Source of the DNA: CAVSMC01 sp963798655
GTDB taxonomy: Bacteria; Pseudomonadota; Gammaproteobacteria; Burkholderiales; Casimicrobiaceae
Length of the DNA stretch: 64,000 nt
Assembly (NCBI GenBank): GCA_963798655.1
Contig: CAWCUH010000023.1
Coordinates: 1 to 64,000 of the forward strand
Reading direction: 5' to 3'
Below, one piece after another: positions 47,607-55,298 of the stretch. Made by a program: the position numbers and the translations under genes. The notes beneath the pieces are model-generated. The model had not been told where the DNA came from and searched no databases. It worked only from the letters and a program-made list of their open reading frames with translations. Each line of letters opens with the position of its first letter. Within the stretch, counting starts at the first letter, position 1.

Positions 47607-48172
47607 GGCGAAAGCGTCACGGTGTAAAGGGTCATCGGCAGGCCGGAATTCTTGTCGAACGTCGCGCCGGCCTCGACGCCGGCCTCGGCGATCGCCGAGG
47701 CCGTCCTGAGCCTCGAATAGTGCGCATACATCGCACCGAGCGCGAACTCGCGGCCGGAGCCCGCCGCCCAGAACTTCGTGTACTCGAAGACCTCGCGCAT
47801 CGAATAGACGCCGAAGATGCCGTGCCGGTTCGCGACCAGCGCGGTGATCTGCGTCGACTCGTACGGATCGTCCTCTTCCTCCTTCGGATTGAGGAAGTGC
47901 TGCTCCTTCAGGATCGGGTGCAGCTTGCGGAACGTCTCGAAGATGGCGGCCTTGCCCGAAAAATCGACGTCGCTGTTCTTCGCGAGCAGGCTCTCGAAGA
48001 CGAGCTGGTGCGCGGCGCTGCCGCACAAGCCGATGTACGTTTCCTTGAAGCGGACGATCTTCTCCGGCGTGCGGTCGTACTGCGCGGACAGGCGCGTGTC
48101 GCCGAACGTGGTGAGCGAGTCGGCGGCGATGGCGATTTCATCGTTCTTGCGAACGGCGACGAGAGTTGTCAT
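47603..48172 (-). CDS. Proteasome-like Ntn-hydrolase protease, betaproteobacterial (BPH) type
   Basis: 189 residues. The start MTTLVAVRKNDEIAIAADSL exposes a catalytic Thr directly after Met, followed by the Asp of AADS and the Lys of PEKIVRFKETYIGLCGSAAH, the Thr1/Asp17/Lys33-like set of proteasome beta-type proteases. It differs from HslV throughout (no GGDGQ near the start; a long acidic loop NPKEEEDDPYES; GREFALGAMYAHYS). It best fits the small family described as betaproteobacterial proteasome homologue. No HslU or other unfoldase gene is nearby. It heads a probable operon with hslO, the PaiB-like gene and hslR. No clear heat-shock promoter was recognised upstream. Confidence 0.82.
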   Translation of the reverse strand: MTTLVAVRKNDEIAIAADSLTTFGDTRLSAQYDRTPEKIVRFKETYIGLCGSAAHQLVFESLLAKNSDVDFSGKAAIFETFRKLHPILKEQHFLNPKEEEDDPYESTQITALVANRHGIFGVYSMREVFEYTKFWAAGSGREFALGAMYAHYSRLRTASAIAEAGVEAGATFDKNSGLPMTLYTVTLSP

Positions 48173-48260
48173 GTGTCGCGAATGGTGGCCGGCGCGTTGG
48201 CCGTCGCTGCCGACAAACGCGTTGGCGCCTGGGGTCGCGTGGCGACGGCCAACACGCCGT

Positions 48261-48334
48261 CCGCGCGTTGAACGTCGGCTCGCGGTTGCGTCACGTTGGT
48301 CGACTCCCGGACGAGCCGACGCTCCAACGCGCGG
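48261..48334. repeat. Long imperfect inverted repeat upstream of the BPH gene
   Basis: CCGCGCGTTG (48261-48270) plus CGTCGGCTCG (48273-48282) reappear inverted as CGAGCCGACG (48312-48321) and CAACGCGCGG (48325-48334), with a 29-bp spacer. A second inverted pair, CGTTGGCCGTCGC and GCGACGGCCAAC, lies between 48194 and 48252. The region separates gluQ (its stop is just beyond) from the BPH operon start, so it may combine a terminator with the operon's control region. Confidence 0.6.
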
Positions 48335-48340
48335 TTGCAA

Positions 48341-49291
48341 TTATACCGGCAGCGCCATCGCCGGCGCCGGCAGCATTCTTACCGGCGGCAGCCGCGCCGG
48401 GTCCCACGCAGCGATGGCCATCGCCCAGAATTCGGCGATCGTGACGGGCCCGGCGGCGGGGCGCGGCTGGTCGAGAAATCGCCACACCGCCATCAATGCC
48501 GGCAGCGGCTGTGCCGGCAGCGCCGCCGCCTGCGTCTGCTTCGAGAGTTTCTCGCCGTTCGCGTCGACGGCGATCGGCACATGCAGGTACGACGGCGTCG
48601 CGAGCCCGAGCAGTCGCTGCAGCAGGATCTGCCGCGGCGTCGACGCGAGCAGGTCGGCGCCGCGCACGACGTGCGTGATGCGCTGGTCGGCGTCGTCGAC
48701 GACGACGGCGAGCTGGTACGCGTACAAGCCGTCGGCGCGCCGCACGACGAAGTCGCCGACGTCACGCGCGAGATGCTGCGCCTGCGCGCCCTGCAGCCGG
48801 TCGCGCCAGGCGATGCGCGGATCGCGCCGGTCGGATGCGCGCACGCGGTACGCGCGCGCGTCGCGCGAGGCGATATCCGCCGGCACGCCGTCCCGGCACG
48901 TTCCGGGGTAGACGCGCTCGCCGATCGGCGAGATCGGCGCGCTCTCCATCTCGCGCCGCGTGCACGCGCACGCGTACACGGCGCCGGCGGCGATCAGCGT
49001 CGCGAGCGCCGCGTCGTAGAGCGCCGTGCGCTCGCTCTGGCGCTCGATGCGCCCGTCGCAGACGAAGCCGTATCGAGCGAGCGTGGACAGGATGACGCGC
49101 TCGGCCCCGCCGCGCGCGCGCGGCAGATCGACGTCCTCGATGCGCACCAGCCAGTCGCCGCGTGCGGCGCGCGCGTCGCAGTAGCTCGCGACGGCGGCGA
49201 TCAGCGAGCCGAAATGCAGCGGTCCGGTCGGCGACGGCGCGAAGCGGCCGCGATAGCGCGGCGCGACCGGCGCCGCAGAAGCCGCGGTCAC
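48341..49291 (-). CDS. gluQ: Glutamyl-Q tRNA(Asp) synthetase
   Basis: 316 residues. Attaches glutamate to the queuosine base of tRNA(Asp). It is the truncated GluRS-like form, with the catalytic domain only: RGRFAPSPTGPLHFGSLIAA has the HIGH-like motif (HFGS), VRIEDVDLPRARGGAERVIL, HVVRGADLLASTPRQILLQR, and EKLSKQTQ is the KMSKS-type motif. The zinc-site region reads CACTRREMESAPI with YPGTCRDG. GTG start overlaps the stop of the upstream lytic transglycosylase (GTGA). It complements queG at 36061. Confidence 0.92.
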   Translation of the reverse strand: MTAASAAPVAPRYRGRFAPSPTGPLHFGSLIAAVASYCDARAARGDWLVRIEDVDLPRARGGAERVILSTLARYGFVCDGRIERQSERTALYDAALATLIAAGAVYACACTRREMESAPISPIGERVYPGTCRDGVPADIASRDARAYRVRASDRRDPRIAWRDRLQGAQAQHLARDVGDFVVRRADGLYAYQLAVVVDDADQRITHVVRGADLLASTPRQILLQRLLGLATPSYLHVPIAVDANGEKLSKQTQAAALPAQPLPALMAVWRFLDQPRPAAGPVTIAEFWAMAIAAWDPARLPPVRMLPAPAMALPV

Positions 49292-49950
49292 CGCGTCGCG
49301 GGCAATGCGGCGCGAATCGCCGGCGACGCGACCGGCGGCGGGACGGCGCGCGGTTGCCAGCGCAGCATCGCGGCCATCACGGCGTTCGGGTATTCGGGCC
49401 TGCCGAGGCTGCCGTTGTAGCGGCCGAGCGCGCGGTAGAGGTCGCCGTTCTCGACGTCGAGATAATGGCGCAGGATCACGCAGCCGTAGCGCAGATTCGT
49501 GCGCAGGTTGAACAGGTTGTGATCGGCCGCGCCGATCAGCCTCGTCCAGAACGGCATCACCTGCATGTAGCCGCGCGCGCTCGCGCTCGAGATCGCGTAC
49601 TTGCGAAAGCCGCTTTCGTGATGGATGACGCCGATCACGAGCTGCGGATCGAGACCCGCGCGCGTCGCCTCGTAATGCACGGTCGCGAGGAAGTCCTCGC
49701 GCTGGCGATAATCGGCGATCTTCGCGATCAGCGCCGGCGAAACGCTGTCGATCCATGTGCGCACCGCGGGCTGCGCCGCGTAATCGCGCGGCACCGGATT
49801 GTCGGCGATCGCCGCCTGCAGTCCCGCGACGACCGACGGCGCGAGCTGCTCCTCGACCTGCGCACCGGCGAGCGCTTGCGTCGGCGCGAGCGCCACGGCT
49901 GCCGCGAGCGCGACTGCGCAAACAAGACCGGCCGTGCCTAAGCGCGTCAT
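49288..49950 (-). CDS. Lytic transglycosylase (SLT domain)
   Basis: 220 residues. A signal peptide (GLVCAVALAAAVALAPTQAL) is followed by the SLT domain: VIGVIHHESGFRKYAISSAS carries the catalytic Glu of the ES motif, SARGYMQVMPFWTRLIG the GLMQ-like motif, and NLRTNLRYGCVILRHYLDVE plus ALGRYNGSLGRPEYPNAVMA the substrate-groove helices. Cleaves peptidoglycan to 1,6-anhydromuropeptides. Coupled to gluQ by GTGA; downstream of proS. Confidence 0.9.
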   Translation of the reverse strand: MTRLGTAGLVCAVALAAAVALAPTQALAGAQVEEQLAPSVVAGLQAAIADNPVPRDYAAQPAVRTWIDSVSPALIAKIADYRQREDFLATVHYEATRAGLDPQLVIGVIHHESGFRKYAISSASARGYMQVMPFWTRLIGAADHNLFNLRTNLRYGCVILRHYLDVENGDLYRALGRYNGSLGRPEYPNAVMAAMLRWQPRAVPPPVASPAIRAALPATR

Positions 49951-49976
49951 CGAATAACGTCCGTCGTCAGTTCGAA

Positions 49977-49998
49977 GGCGGCCGTCATGGCGGCCGCC
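49977..49998. terminator. Hairpin between proS and the transglycosylase gene
   Basis: GGCGGCC (49977-49983) pairs with GGCCGCC (49992-49998) over an 8-base loop. It lies just after the proS stop in the minus direction. There is no long T run on that side, so termination efficiency is doubtful. Confidence 0.35.
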
Positions 49999-50004
49999 CG
50001 TTTG

Positions 50005-51720
50005 TCAGGCCCGTGCGAGGCGCTCCCGCACGAACGCGGCGATTTCACTCGCCGGCACCTTCGTCGCCGCCGTATCGCGGCGCCGCTGGTACTCCACGCT
50101 GCCTTCCTTGAGGCCGCGGTCGCCGATTGTCACTCGATGCGGGATGCCGATCAACTCCAGGTCAGCAAACATCACGCCAGGCCGCTCGCCGCGGTCGTCG
50201 AGCAGCACGTCGACGCCGGTGGCCTCCAGCTCGTCGTGCAGCCGGTCCGCCGCTGCGCGCACGCCGTCGTTGCGCTCATAGCCGACCGGCGCGATCGCCA
50301 CGGTGAACGGCGCCATCGGTTCCGGCCACGCGATGCCGCGCTCGTCATGATTCTGCTCGATCGCCGCGGCGACGACACGCGTGACGCCGATGCCGTAGCA
50401 GCCCATCTCGATCACGTGCGAGCGACCTTGCGCGTCGAGATACGTCGCGCCCATCGCGGTCGAATAGACGTTGCCGAGCGCGAATACGTGGCCGACCTCG
50501 ATGCCGCGGACGATGTCGAGCGTGCCCTTGCCGTCGGGCGACGGATCGCCGGCGACGACGTTGCGGATGTCGGCGACGCGATCGGGCTCACGACAGTCGC
50601 GACCGAAGTTGACGCCGCGAAGGTGGAAGTCCCGCTCGTTCGCGCCACAGACGAAATCGCTCATTACCGCCACGGCGCGATCGACGATCAGCGGCACGTT
50701 GGCCGGCAGGCCGACCGGTCCGAGGTAGCCGGGCGGACAGCCGGTCGCGGCGACGATCTCCGCGTCGCTCGCCCAACGCCATCCGTCGAGCCCCGGCAGC
50801 TTGCCGATCTTCACTTCGTTGCCCATGTGATCGCCGCGAACGAGCAGCATCTGCACGCTGTCCTGCGCGAAGATCATCAGGCACTTGACGCTCCGCGCGA
50901 GCGGAAGTCCGAGCAGGGCGGTGACCTCCTCGCACGTCTTCCGATTCGGCGTGGGTACCTTCTGCATCGGCTCGGCGGGCACCGGCCGCGCCCCGCGCGG
51001 CGCAAGCGCTTCGGCCTGCTCGACGTTCGCCGCATAGTCCGAGTCGGGACAAAAGGCGATCGCGTCCTCGCCCGAGTCCGCGAGCACCTGGAATTCGTGC
51101 GACGCGAAGCCGCCGATCGCGCCGGTGTCCGCTTCGACCGCGCGAAACGTGAGACCGAGTCGGGTGAAGATGCGCGCGTACGCGTCGTACATCTTGCGGT
51201 ACGAGCGCATCAGCGCCTCGCGATCGACGTCGAACGAGTACGCGTCCTTCATGAGGAACTCGCGCCCGCGCATCACGCCGAAGCGCGGCCGGATCTCGTC
51301 GCGGAACTTGACCTGGATCTGGTAGAGGTTCAGCGGCAGCTGACGGTAGCTGCGCACGTCCTTGCGCACGATGTCGGTGATCACTTCCTCGTGCGTCGGC
51401 CCGAACAGGAAGTCGCGCTCGTGGCGGTCCCTGATCTTCAGGAGCTGCGGTCCGAACTTGTCCCAGCGTCCGGTTTCCTGCCACAACTCGGCCGGAACGA
51501 CGTGCGGCAGATAGCATTCGAGCGCGCCCGCGCGGTTCATCTCCTCGCGCACGACCTGCTCGACCTTGCGCAGCGTGATGAGGCCGAGCGGGAGCCATGA
51601 ATAGATGCCCGAGGACACCTTCTTGATGAGCCCGGCGCGAAGCATCAGCTTCTGGCTCGCGACGTCGGCCTCGGCGGGCGCTTCCTTCAGCGTCGGCAGG
51701 TAGAACCGCGATACGCGCAT
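50005..51720 (-). CDS. proS: Prolyl-tRNA synthetase, bacterial type with editing insert
   Basis: 571 residues. Class II synthetase: motif 1 region GLITLRKVEQVVREEMNRAG, motif 2 (FKFRDEIRPRFGVMRGREFL-like, seen as VKFRDEIRPRFGVMRGREFL), and motif 3 near MGCYGIGVTRVVAAAIEQNH. The INS editing domain between motifs 2 and 3 includes KTCEEVTALLGLPLARSVKC and LLVRGDHMGNEVKIGKLPGL. The anticodon-binding domain ends GSVEYQRRRDTAATKVPASE. Start MRVSRFYLPTLKEAPAEADV. Monocistronic-looking or first gene of proS-slt-gluQ. Confidence 0.96.
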   Translation of the reverse strand: MRVSRFYLPTLKEAPAEADVASQKLMLRAGLIKKVSSGIYSWLPLGLITLRKVEQVVREEMNRAGALECYLPHVVPAELWQETGRWDKFGPQLLKIRDRHERDFLFGPTHEEVITDIVRKDVRSYRQLPLNLYQIQVKFRDEIRPRFGVMRGREFLMKDAYSFDVDREALMRSYRKMYDAYARIFTRLGLTFRAVEADTGAIGGFASHEFQVLADSGEDAIAFCPDSDYAANVEQAEALAPRGARPVPAEPMQKVPTPNRKTCEEVTALLGLPLARSVKCLMIFAQDSVQMLLVRGDHMGNEVKIGKLPGLDGWRWASDAEIVAATGCPPGYLGPVGLPANVPLIVDRAVAVMSDFVCGANERDFHLRGVNFGRDCREPDRVADIRNVVAGDPSPDGKGTLDIVRGIEVGHVFALGNVYSTAMGATYLDAQGRSHVIEMGCYGIGVTRVVAAAIEQNHDERGIAWPEPMAPFTVAIAPVGYERNDGVRAAADRLHDELEATGVDVLLDDRGERPGVMFADLELIGIPHRVTIGDRGLKEGSVEYQRRRDTAATKVPASEIAAFVRERLARA

Positions 51721-51795
51721 TGCTCTGTTTCGAAAGGCAAAGCGCGCATTTTACCGGAAACGCGCGGCGAGCCGTCGCGCGCCGCGCGTGTCGAT

Positions 51796-52239
51796 CTAGC
51801 GAACGACGATCACCGGCAGCTTGCTGTGCGTGAGCACCTTCTGGGTCTCGCTTCCGAGCAGCAGCGCCGACACACCGCGACGGCCGTGCGACGCCATGAC
51901 GATCGCGTCGCACTTGTGCTTCTTCGCCGCGGTCAGGATCGCTTCCCACGGCGCTGCGGCGATCGCGTACGTCGTTTCCGCCTGCAGCCCCGCGGCCGAC
52001 GCCTTCGACGCCGCGTTGGACAGGATCTTCTCGGCGTCAGCGGCGGCGAGCTTCGCGTATTCCTTGCGCGACACCGGCTCGTAGACGACGCCGTCGGCGT
52101 ACGCGGGCAACGGATAGTCGGGTGCCGCGTAGAACACCGTGAGCTTCGCGCCGACCGCCTGAGCGAGACTGACCGCGTGCGCGACGGCCTTGTCCGAAAG
52201 CTTCGATCCGTCCGTTGCGACCAGCAGATTCTTGTACAT
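51796..52239 (-). CDS. Universal stress protein (UspA family)
   Basis: 147 residues. MYKNLLVATDGSKLSDKAVA is the standard USP start, and the ATP-binding-type signature appears as ASHGRRGVSALLLGSETQKV with a G-2x-G-9x-G(S/T)-like arrangement, ending LTHSKLPVIVVR. Divergent from the cco cluster (150-bp gap). USP genes are often induced in micro-oxic conditions, which would fit this location, but no FNR box was found in the gap. Confidence 0.9.
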   Translation of the reverse strand: MYKNLLVATDGSKLSDKAVAHAVSLAQAVGAKLTVFYAAPDYPLPAYADGVVYEPVSRKEYAKLAAADAEKILSNAASKASAAGLQAETTYAIAAAPWEAILTAAKKHKCDAIVMASHGRRGVSALLLGSETQKVLTHSKLPVIVVR

Positions 52240-52389
52240 GGCTCCGTCCTCTGCGTTGGTGGCTACGACCCATCATAGCCGATGGAACGCACAGGTTTTA
52301 AGCGATATCGGCGCACCTTTTGCGCGCCGTCAATTCGGCTTCATCGCCGGGGTTGCTTCGCCGACGTGCGCACCCTACGCTCCGGCGCA

Positions 52390-54936
52390 ATGTCCACGCC
52401 GCCTGCCTCCGAGGCTCCGGTGACGGCCGCGGCGCGACGCCCGGCCGCGCCGCCGATCGCGTCGAGCGATCGCGCAGGCTGCTTCCATTGCGGGCTGCCG
52501 AACCCGGAGCCGTCGCGCTTTCGGGCGGCGATAAGCGGTGTCGAGCGCCATTTCTGCTGCGGCGGCTGCGCGGCGGTCGCGCGGACGATCCACGATGCGG
52601 GTCTCGATGCGTTCTACGAACGGCGCACCGAGCCGGCGGAGCGCGCGCAAGCCGACGATGCCGACGAGTTCTGCGCATGGGACGCCGCCGCGCCGCATGG
52701 CGGCTTCGTGCGCGCGAGCGGTGAGTGCGTCGAAGCGTCGCTACTCCTCGAAGGCATCCATTGCGGTGCGTGCATCTGGCTGATCGAGTCGTGGCTCGTA
52801 CGGCAGCCGGGCGTGGTCGAGGCGAGCGCGAACTTCGCGACGCGCCGCGCACGCGTCGTCTGGGATCCGCGCGGCGCGAAGCTTTCGAGCGTGCTGCGCG
52901 CCGTGGCGCGGATCGGCTATCGCGCCTACCCTTACGACCCGGCGCGGCGCGAGGCGCTCGCTCGAAGCGAAAGCCGCACGCTGCTGCTGCGCATGGCGGT
53001 CGCGCTGCTCGCGATGATGCAGGTGATGATGTTCGCCGTGCCGACGTACGTGAGCGTCGACGGCGTCGAGGCCGCGCATCAGCGGCTGCTCGAATGGGCG
53101 AGCCTCACGCTGACGCTGCCCGCGCTTCTGTATTCCGCGGTCCCGTTCTTCCGCGGCGCGTGGCGCGACATCCGCGTCCGGCGTCCCGGCATGGACGTGC
53201 CGGTCGCGCTCGGCATCGGCGCGGCGTTCGGCGCGAGCGCCTGGGCGACGTTCGCGGCCGCCGGCGGGGCCGTCTACTACGACTCGGTGACCATGTTCAT
53301 CGCGCTGCTGCTCGTCGCGCGCTATCTCGAGTTCGCAGCGCGCCGTCGCGCCGGCGACGCGATCGAGGCGGTCGCGCGTGCGCGTCCGGCGACGGCGGAG
53401 CGGCTGGTCGAATGGCCCGCGCGCAACGACGTCGCGGCCGTCGCGGCGGGCACGCTCGTCGCGGGCGATTTGGTTCGCGTGCGTCCGGGCGCGACCGTGC
53501 CGGCCGATGGCGCAGTCGTCGAAGGCCGCGCGTCGCTGGAGGAGGCGCTGCTCACCGGAGAATCGAATCCGGTGGCGAAGGACGCGCGCTCGCACGTGCT
53601 CGCCGGCAGCGTCGTACGCGACGGCACGCTCGTCGTGCGTGTCGAAGCGGCTGGCGAAGCGACGCGGCTTGCCGCGATCGAGCGGTTGTCGGAGCGCGCC
53701 GCGAGCGAGCGGCCCCGGGTTGCACGCATCGCCGATCGCATCGCCACGTGGTTCGTCGCGGCGCTGCTCGTGCTCGCCGCGGCCGTCGCGATCGTCTGGT
53801 GGCAGCACGATCCGTCGCGCGCGCTCGCCGTCACCTTCTCGGTGCTCGTCGTCTCGTGCCCATGTGCACTGTCGCTCGCCACACCGGCGGCGTTCGCCGC
53901 TGCGACCGGGGCGCTCTCGCGCAGGCATGTCGTCGTCGCGCATGCCGACGCGGTGGAGGCGCTCGCGCGTGTCACCCACGTCATGCTCGACAAGACCGGC
54001 ACGCTGACGTTCGGCCGCTTGTCGCTCGAGCGCGTCGTGCCGGTTCGCGCCGTGACGCGCGATCGTGCGCTCGCGCTCGCCGCGTCGCTCGAGGCGGCGT
54101 CCGAGCATCCGGCCGCGCACGCGCTGCGCGCCGCCGCGTCGTCAGTCGACTCGCCCGTCGCGCGCGACATCGCCATCGTCGCCGGCCAGGGCGTCGAAGG
54201 CGTCGTCGACGGCGTCCGCATGCGCGTCGGCCGCGTGGACTTCGTCGCCGCGCTGTCCGACGCGCCGCCGCCCGCGCACGACGACATTCCACCGCATGCG
54301 TCGCGCGTTGCGCTCGGCGACGAGCGCGGCATCCTCGCGCTGTTCGCGCTGGCCGACACGCTGCGACCCGGTGCGCGCGAATTGGTGGCTGCGCTCGCCG
54401 CGCTGCGGATCGAGCCGGTCGTGCTGTCCGGCGATCGCGCGTCGAGCGTACGCGCTGTCGCCATCGCGCTCGGTATCGGCGACGCGCACGGCGATCTTTC
54501 CCCCGAGGACAAGCGCGCGAGGGTCGCCGCGCTGCAGGCGCGCGGAGCCGTCGTCGCGATGGCGGGCGACGGCGTCAACGACGCGCCCTCGCTCGCGCAG
54601 GCGCAGGTGTCGATCTCGCTCGGCAGCGCGACGCCGCTCGCGCAGTGGAGCGCCGACGTCGTCGTGCTCGGCGATGATTTGCCGCGCATCGCGGACGCTA
54701 TTGCACACTCGCGGCGCACGCTCGCCGTCGTTCGCGAGAACCTCGGCTGGGCATTCGTCTACAACGCGATCGCGATTCCCGCGGCGGCGGCCGGCTTCGT
54801 CACGCCGCTCGTCGCTGCGATCGGCATGTCGGCGTCGTCGCTCGTCGTCGTCGGCAACGCGCTGCGCGTCTCGCGGGTGCGTGTCCGCACCGCGGGGCGC
54901 GCCTCGGCGGCGCCGGCTGCGTCGCAAACGGGCTGA
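52390..54936 (+). CDS. ccoI: Copper-translocating P-type ATPase CcoI/FixI for cbb3 oxidase
   Basis: 848 residues. N-terminal cysteine-rich zone (GCFHCGLPNPEPSRFR; HFCCGGCAAVARTI), then a heavy-metal-associated domain with GIHCGACIWLIES. P1B core: VPADGAVVEGRASLEEALLT, metal-site membrane motif SCPCALSLATPAA (CPC), phosphorylation site DKTGTLTFGRL, HP-locus ASEHPAAHALR, and hinge GDGVNDAPSLAQAQV. Supplies copper for assembly of the cbb3 oxidase encoded just downstream. Start MSTPPASEAPV at 52390; the open frame before it lies in the intergenic gap. Confidence 0.93.
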   Translation: MSTPPASEAPVTAAARRPAAPPIASSDRAGCFHCGLPNPEPSRFRAAISGVERHFCCGGCAAVARTIHDAGLDAFYERRTEPAERAQADDADEFCAWDAAAPHGGFVRASGECVEASLLLEGIHCGACIWLIESWLVRQPGVVEASANFATRRARVVWDPRGAKLSSVLRAVARIGYRAYPYDPARREALARSESRTLLLRMAVALLAMMQVMMFAVPTYVSVDGVEAAHQRLLEWASLTLTLPALLYSAVPFFRGAWRDIRVRRPGMDVPVALGIGAAFGASAWATFAAAGGAVYYDSVTMFIALLLVARYLEFAARRRAGDAIEAVARARPATAERLVEWPARNDVAAVAAGTLVAGDLVRVRPGATVPADGAVVEGRASLEEALLTGESNPVAKDARSHVLAGSVVRDGTLVVRVEAAGEATRLAAIERLSERAASERPRVARIADRIATWFVAALLVLAAAVAIVWWQHDPSRALAVTFSVLVVSCPCALSLATPAAFAAATGALSRRHVVVAHADAVEALARVTHVMLDKTGTLTFGRLSLERVVPVRAVTRDRALALAASLEAASEHPAAHALRAAASSVDSPVARDIAIVAGQGVEGVVDGVRMRVGRVDFVAALSDAPPPAHDDIPPHASRVALGDERGILALFALADTLRPGARELVAALAALRIEPVVLSGDRASSVRAVAIALGIGDAHGDLSPEDKRARVAALQARGAVVAMAGDGVNDAPSLAQAQVSISLGSATPLAQWSADVVVLGDDLPRIADAIAHSRRTLAVVRENLGWAFVYNAIAIPAAAAGFVTPLVAAIGMSASSLVVVGNALRVSRVRVRTAGRASAAPAASQTG

Positions 54937-54941
54937 ACCGC

Positions 54942-55142
54942 GTGGAAATCCTCCTGCTGCTGATTCCGTTGTCCGTCGTGCTCGCGCTGCTGATCGCCGC
55001 GGCGTTCTGGTGGTCGGTTCGATCCGGGCAGTTCGACGATCTCGAAGGTCCGGCGCACCGGATTCTCGCCGACGACGACACCACCGATGCGATCGCGTCG
55101 CCGAGCGCGGAAGAAGGCGGCGAAGCGCACCGGGCGCCTTGA
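54942..55142 (+). CDS. ccoS: cbb3 oxidase assembly protein CcoS
   Basis: 66 residues with one N-terminal membrane helix (EILLLLIPLSVVLALLIAAA) and the family motif FWWSVRSGQFDDLEGPAHRI followed by LADDD. GTG start 5 bp after ccoI. CcoS is required for haem insertion into the oxidase. The stop codon overlaps an FNR-type box. Confidence 0.93.
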   Translation: MEILLLLIPLSVVLALLIAAAFWWSVRSGQFDDLEGPAHRILADDDTTDAIASPSAEEGGEAHRAP

Positions 55143-55152
55143 CCTCGATCAA
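55139..55152. promoter_or_regulatory. FNR-type box upstream of ccoNOQP
   Basis: TTGACctcgATCAA matches the TTGAT-N4-ATCAA consensus at 9 of 10 positions. It lies about 147 bp before the ccoN start and overlaps the ccoS stop codon. Known cco operons are activated by FNR/ANR/FixK proteins, and an fnr gene is present at 61023. Confidence 0.75.
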
Positions 55153-55298
55153 GCTTTCGGGCGAAGCGCGTCGGTAGCATCGGTGCCGGCATCACTCGAC
55201 ACGTGGAGGGGAGCGCGCCGCGGCAACGGGCCGCACCGCTCCCTTTGCATTTGACGGCGGGCCAGGTCCCGGTGGAAACGACGCGGAGCGGACACAGG

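Noticed and set aside
48173..48340. Heat-shock (sigma-32) promoter before the BPH operon
   Set aside because: No convincing CTTGAA plus CCCCAT pair with proper spacing was seen on the minus strand.
52240..52389. Gap between usp and ccoI checked for an FNR box
   Set aside because: No TTGAT-N4-ATCAA-like palindrome could be found by eye.
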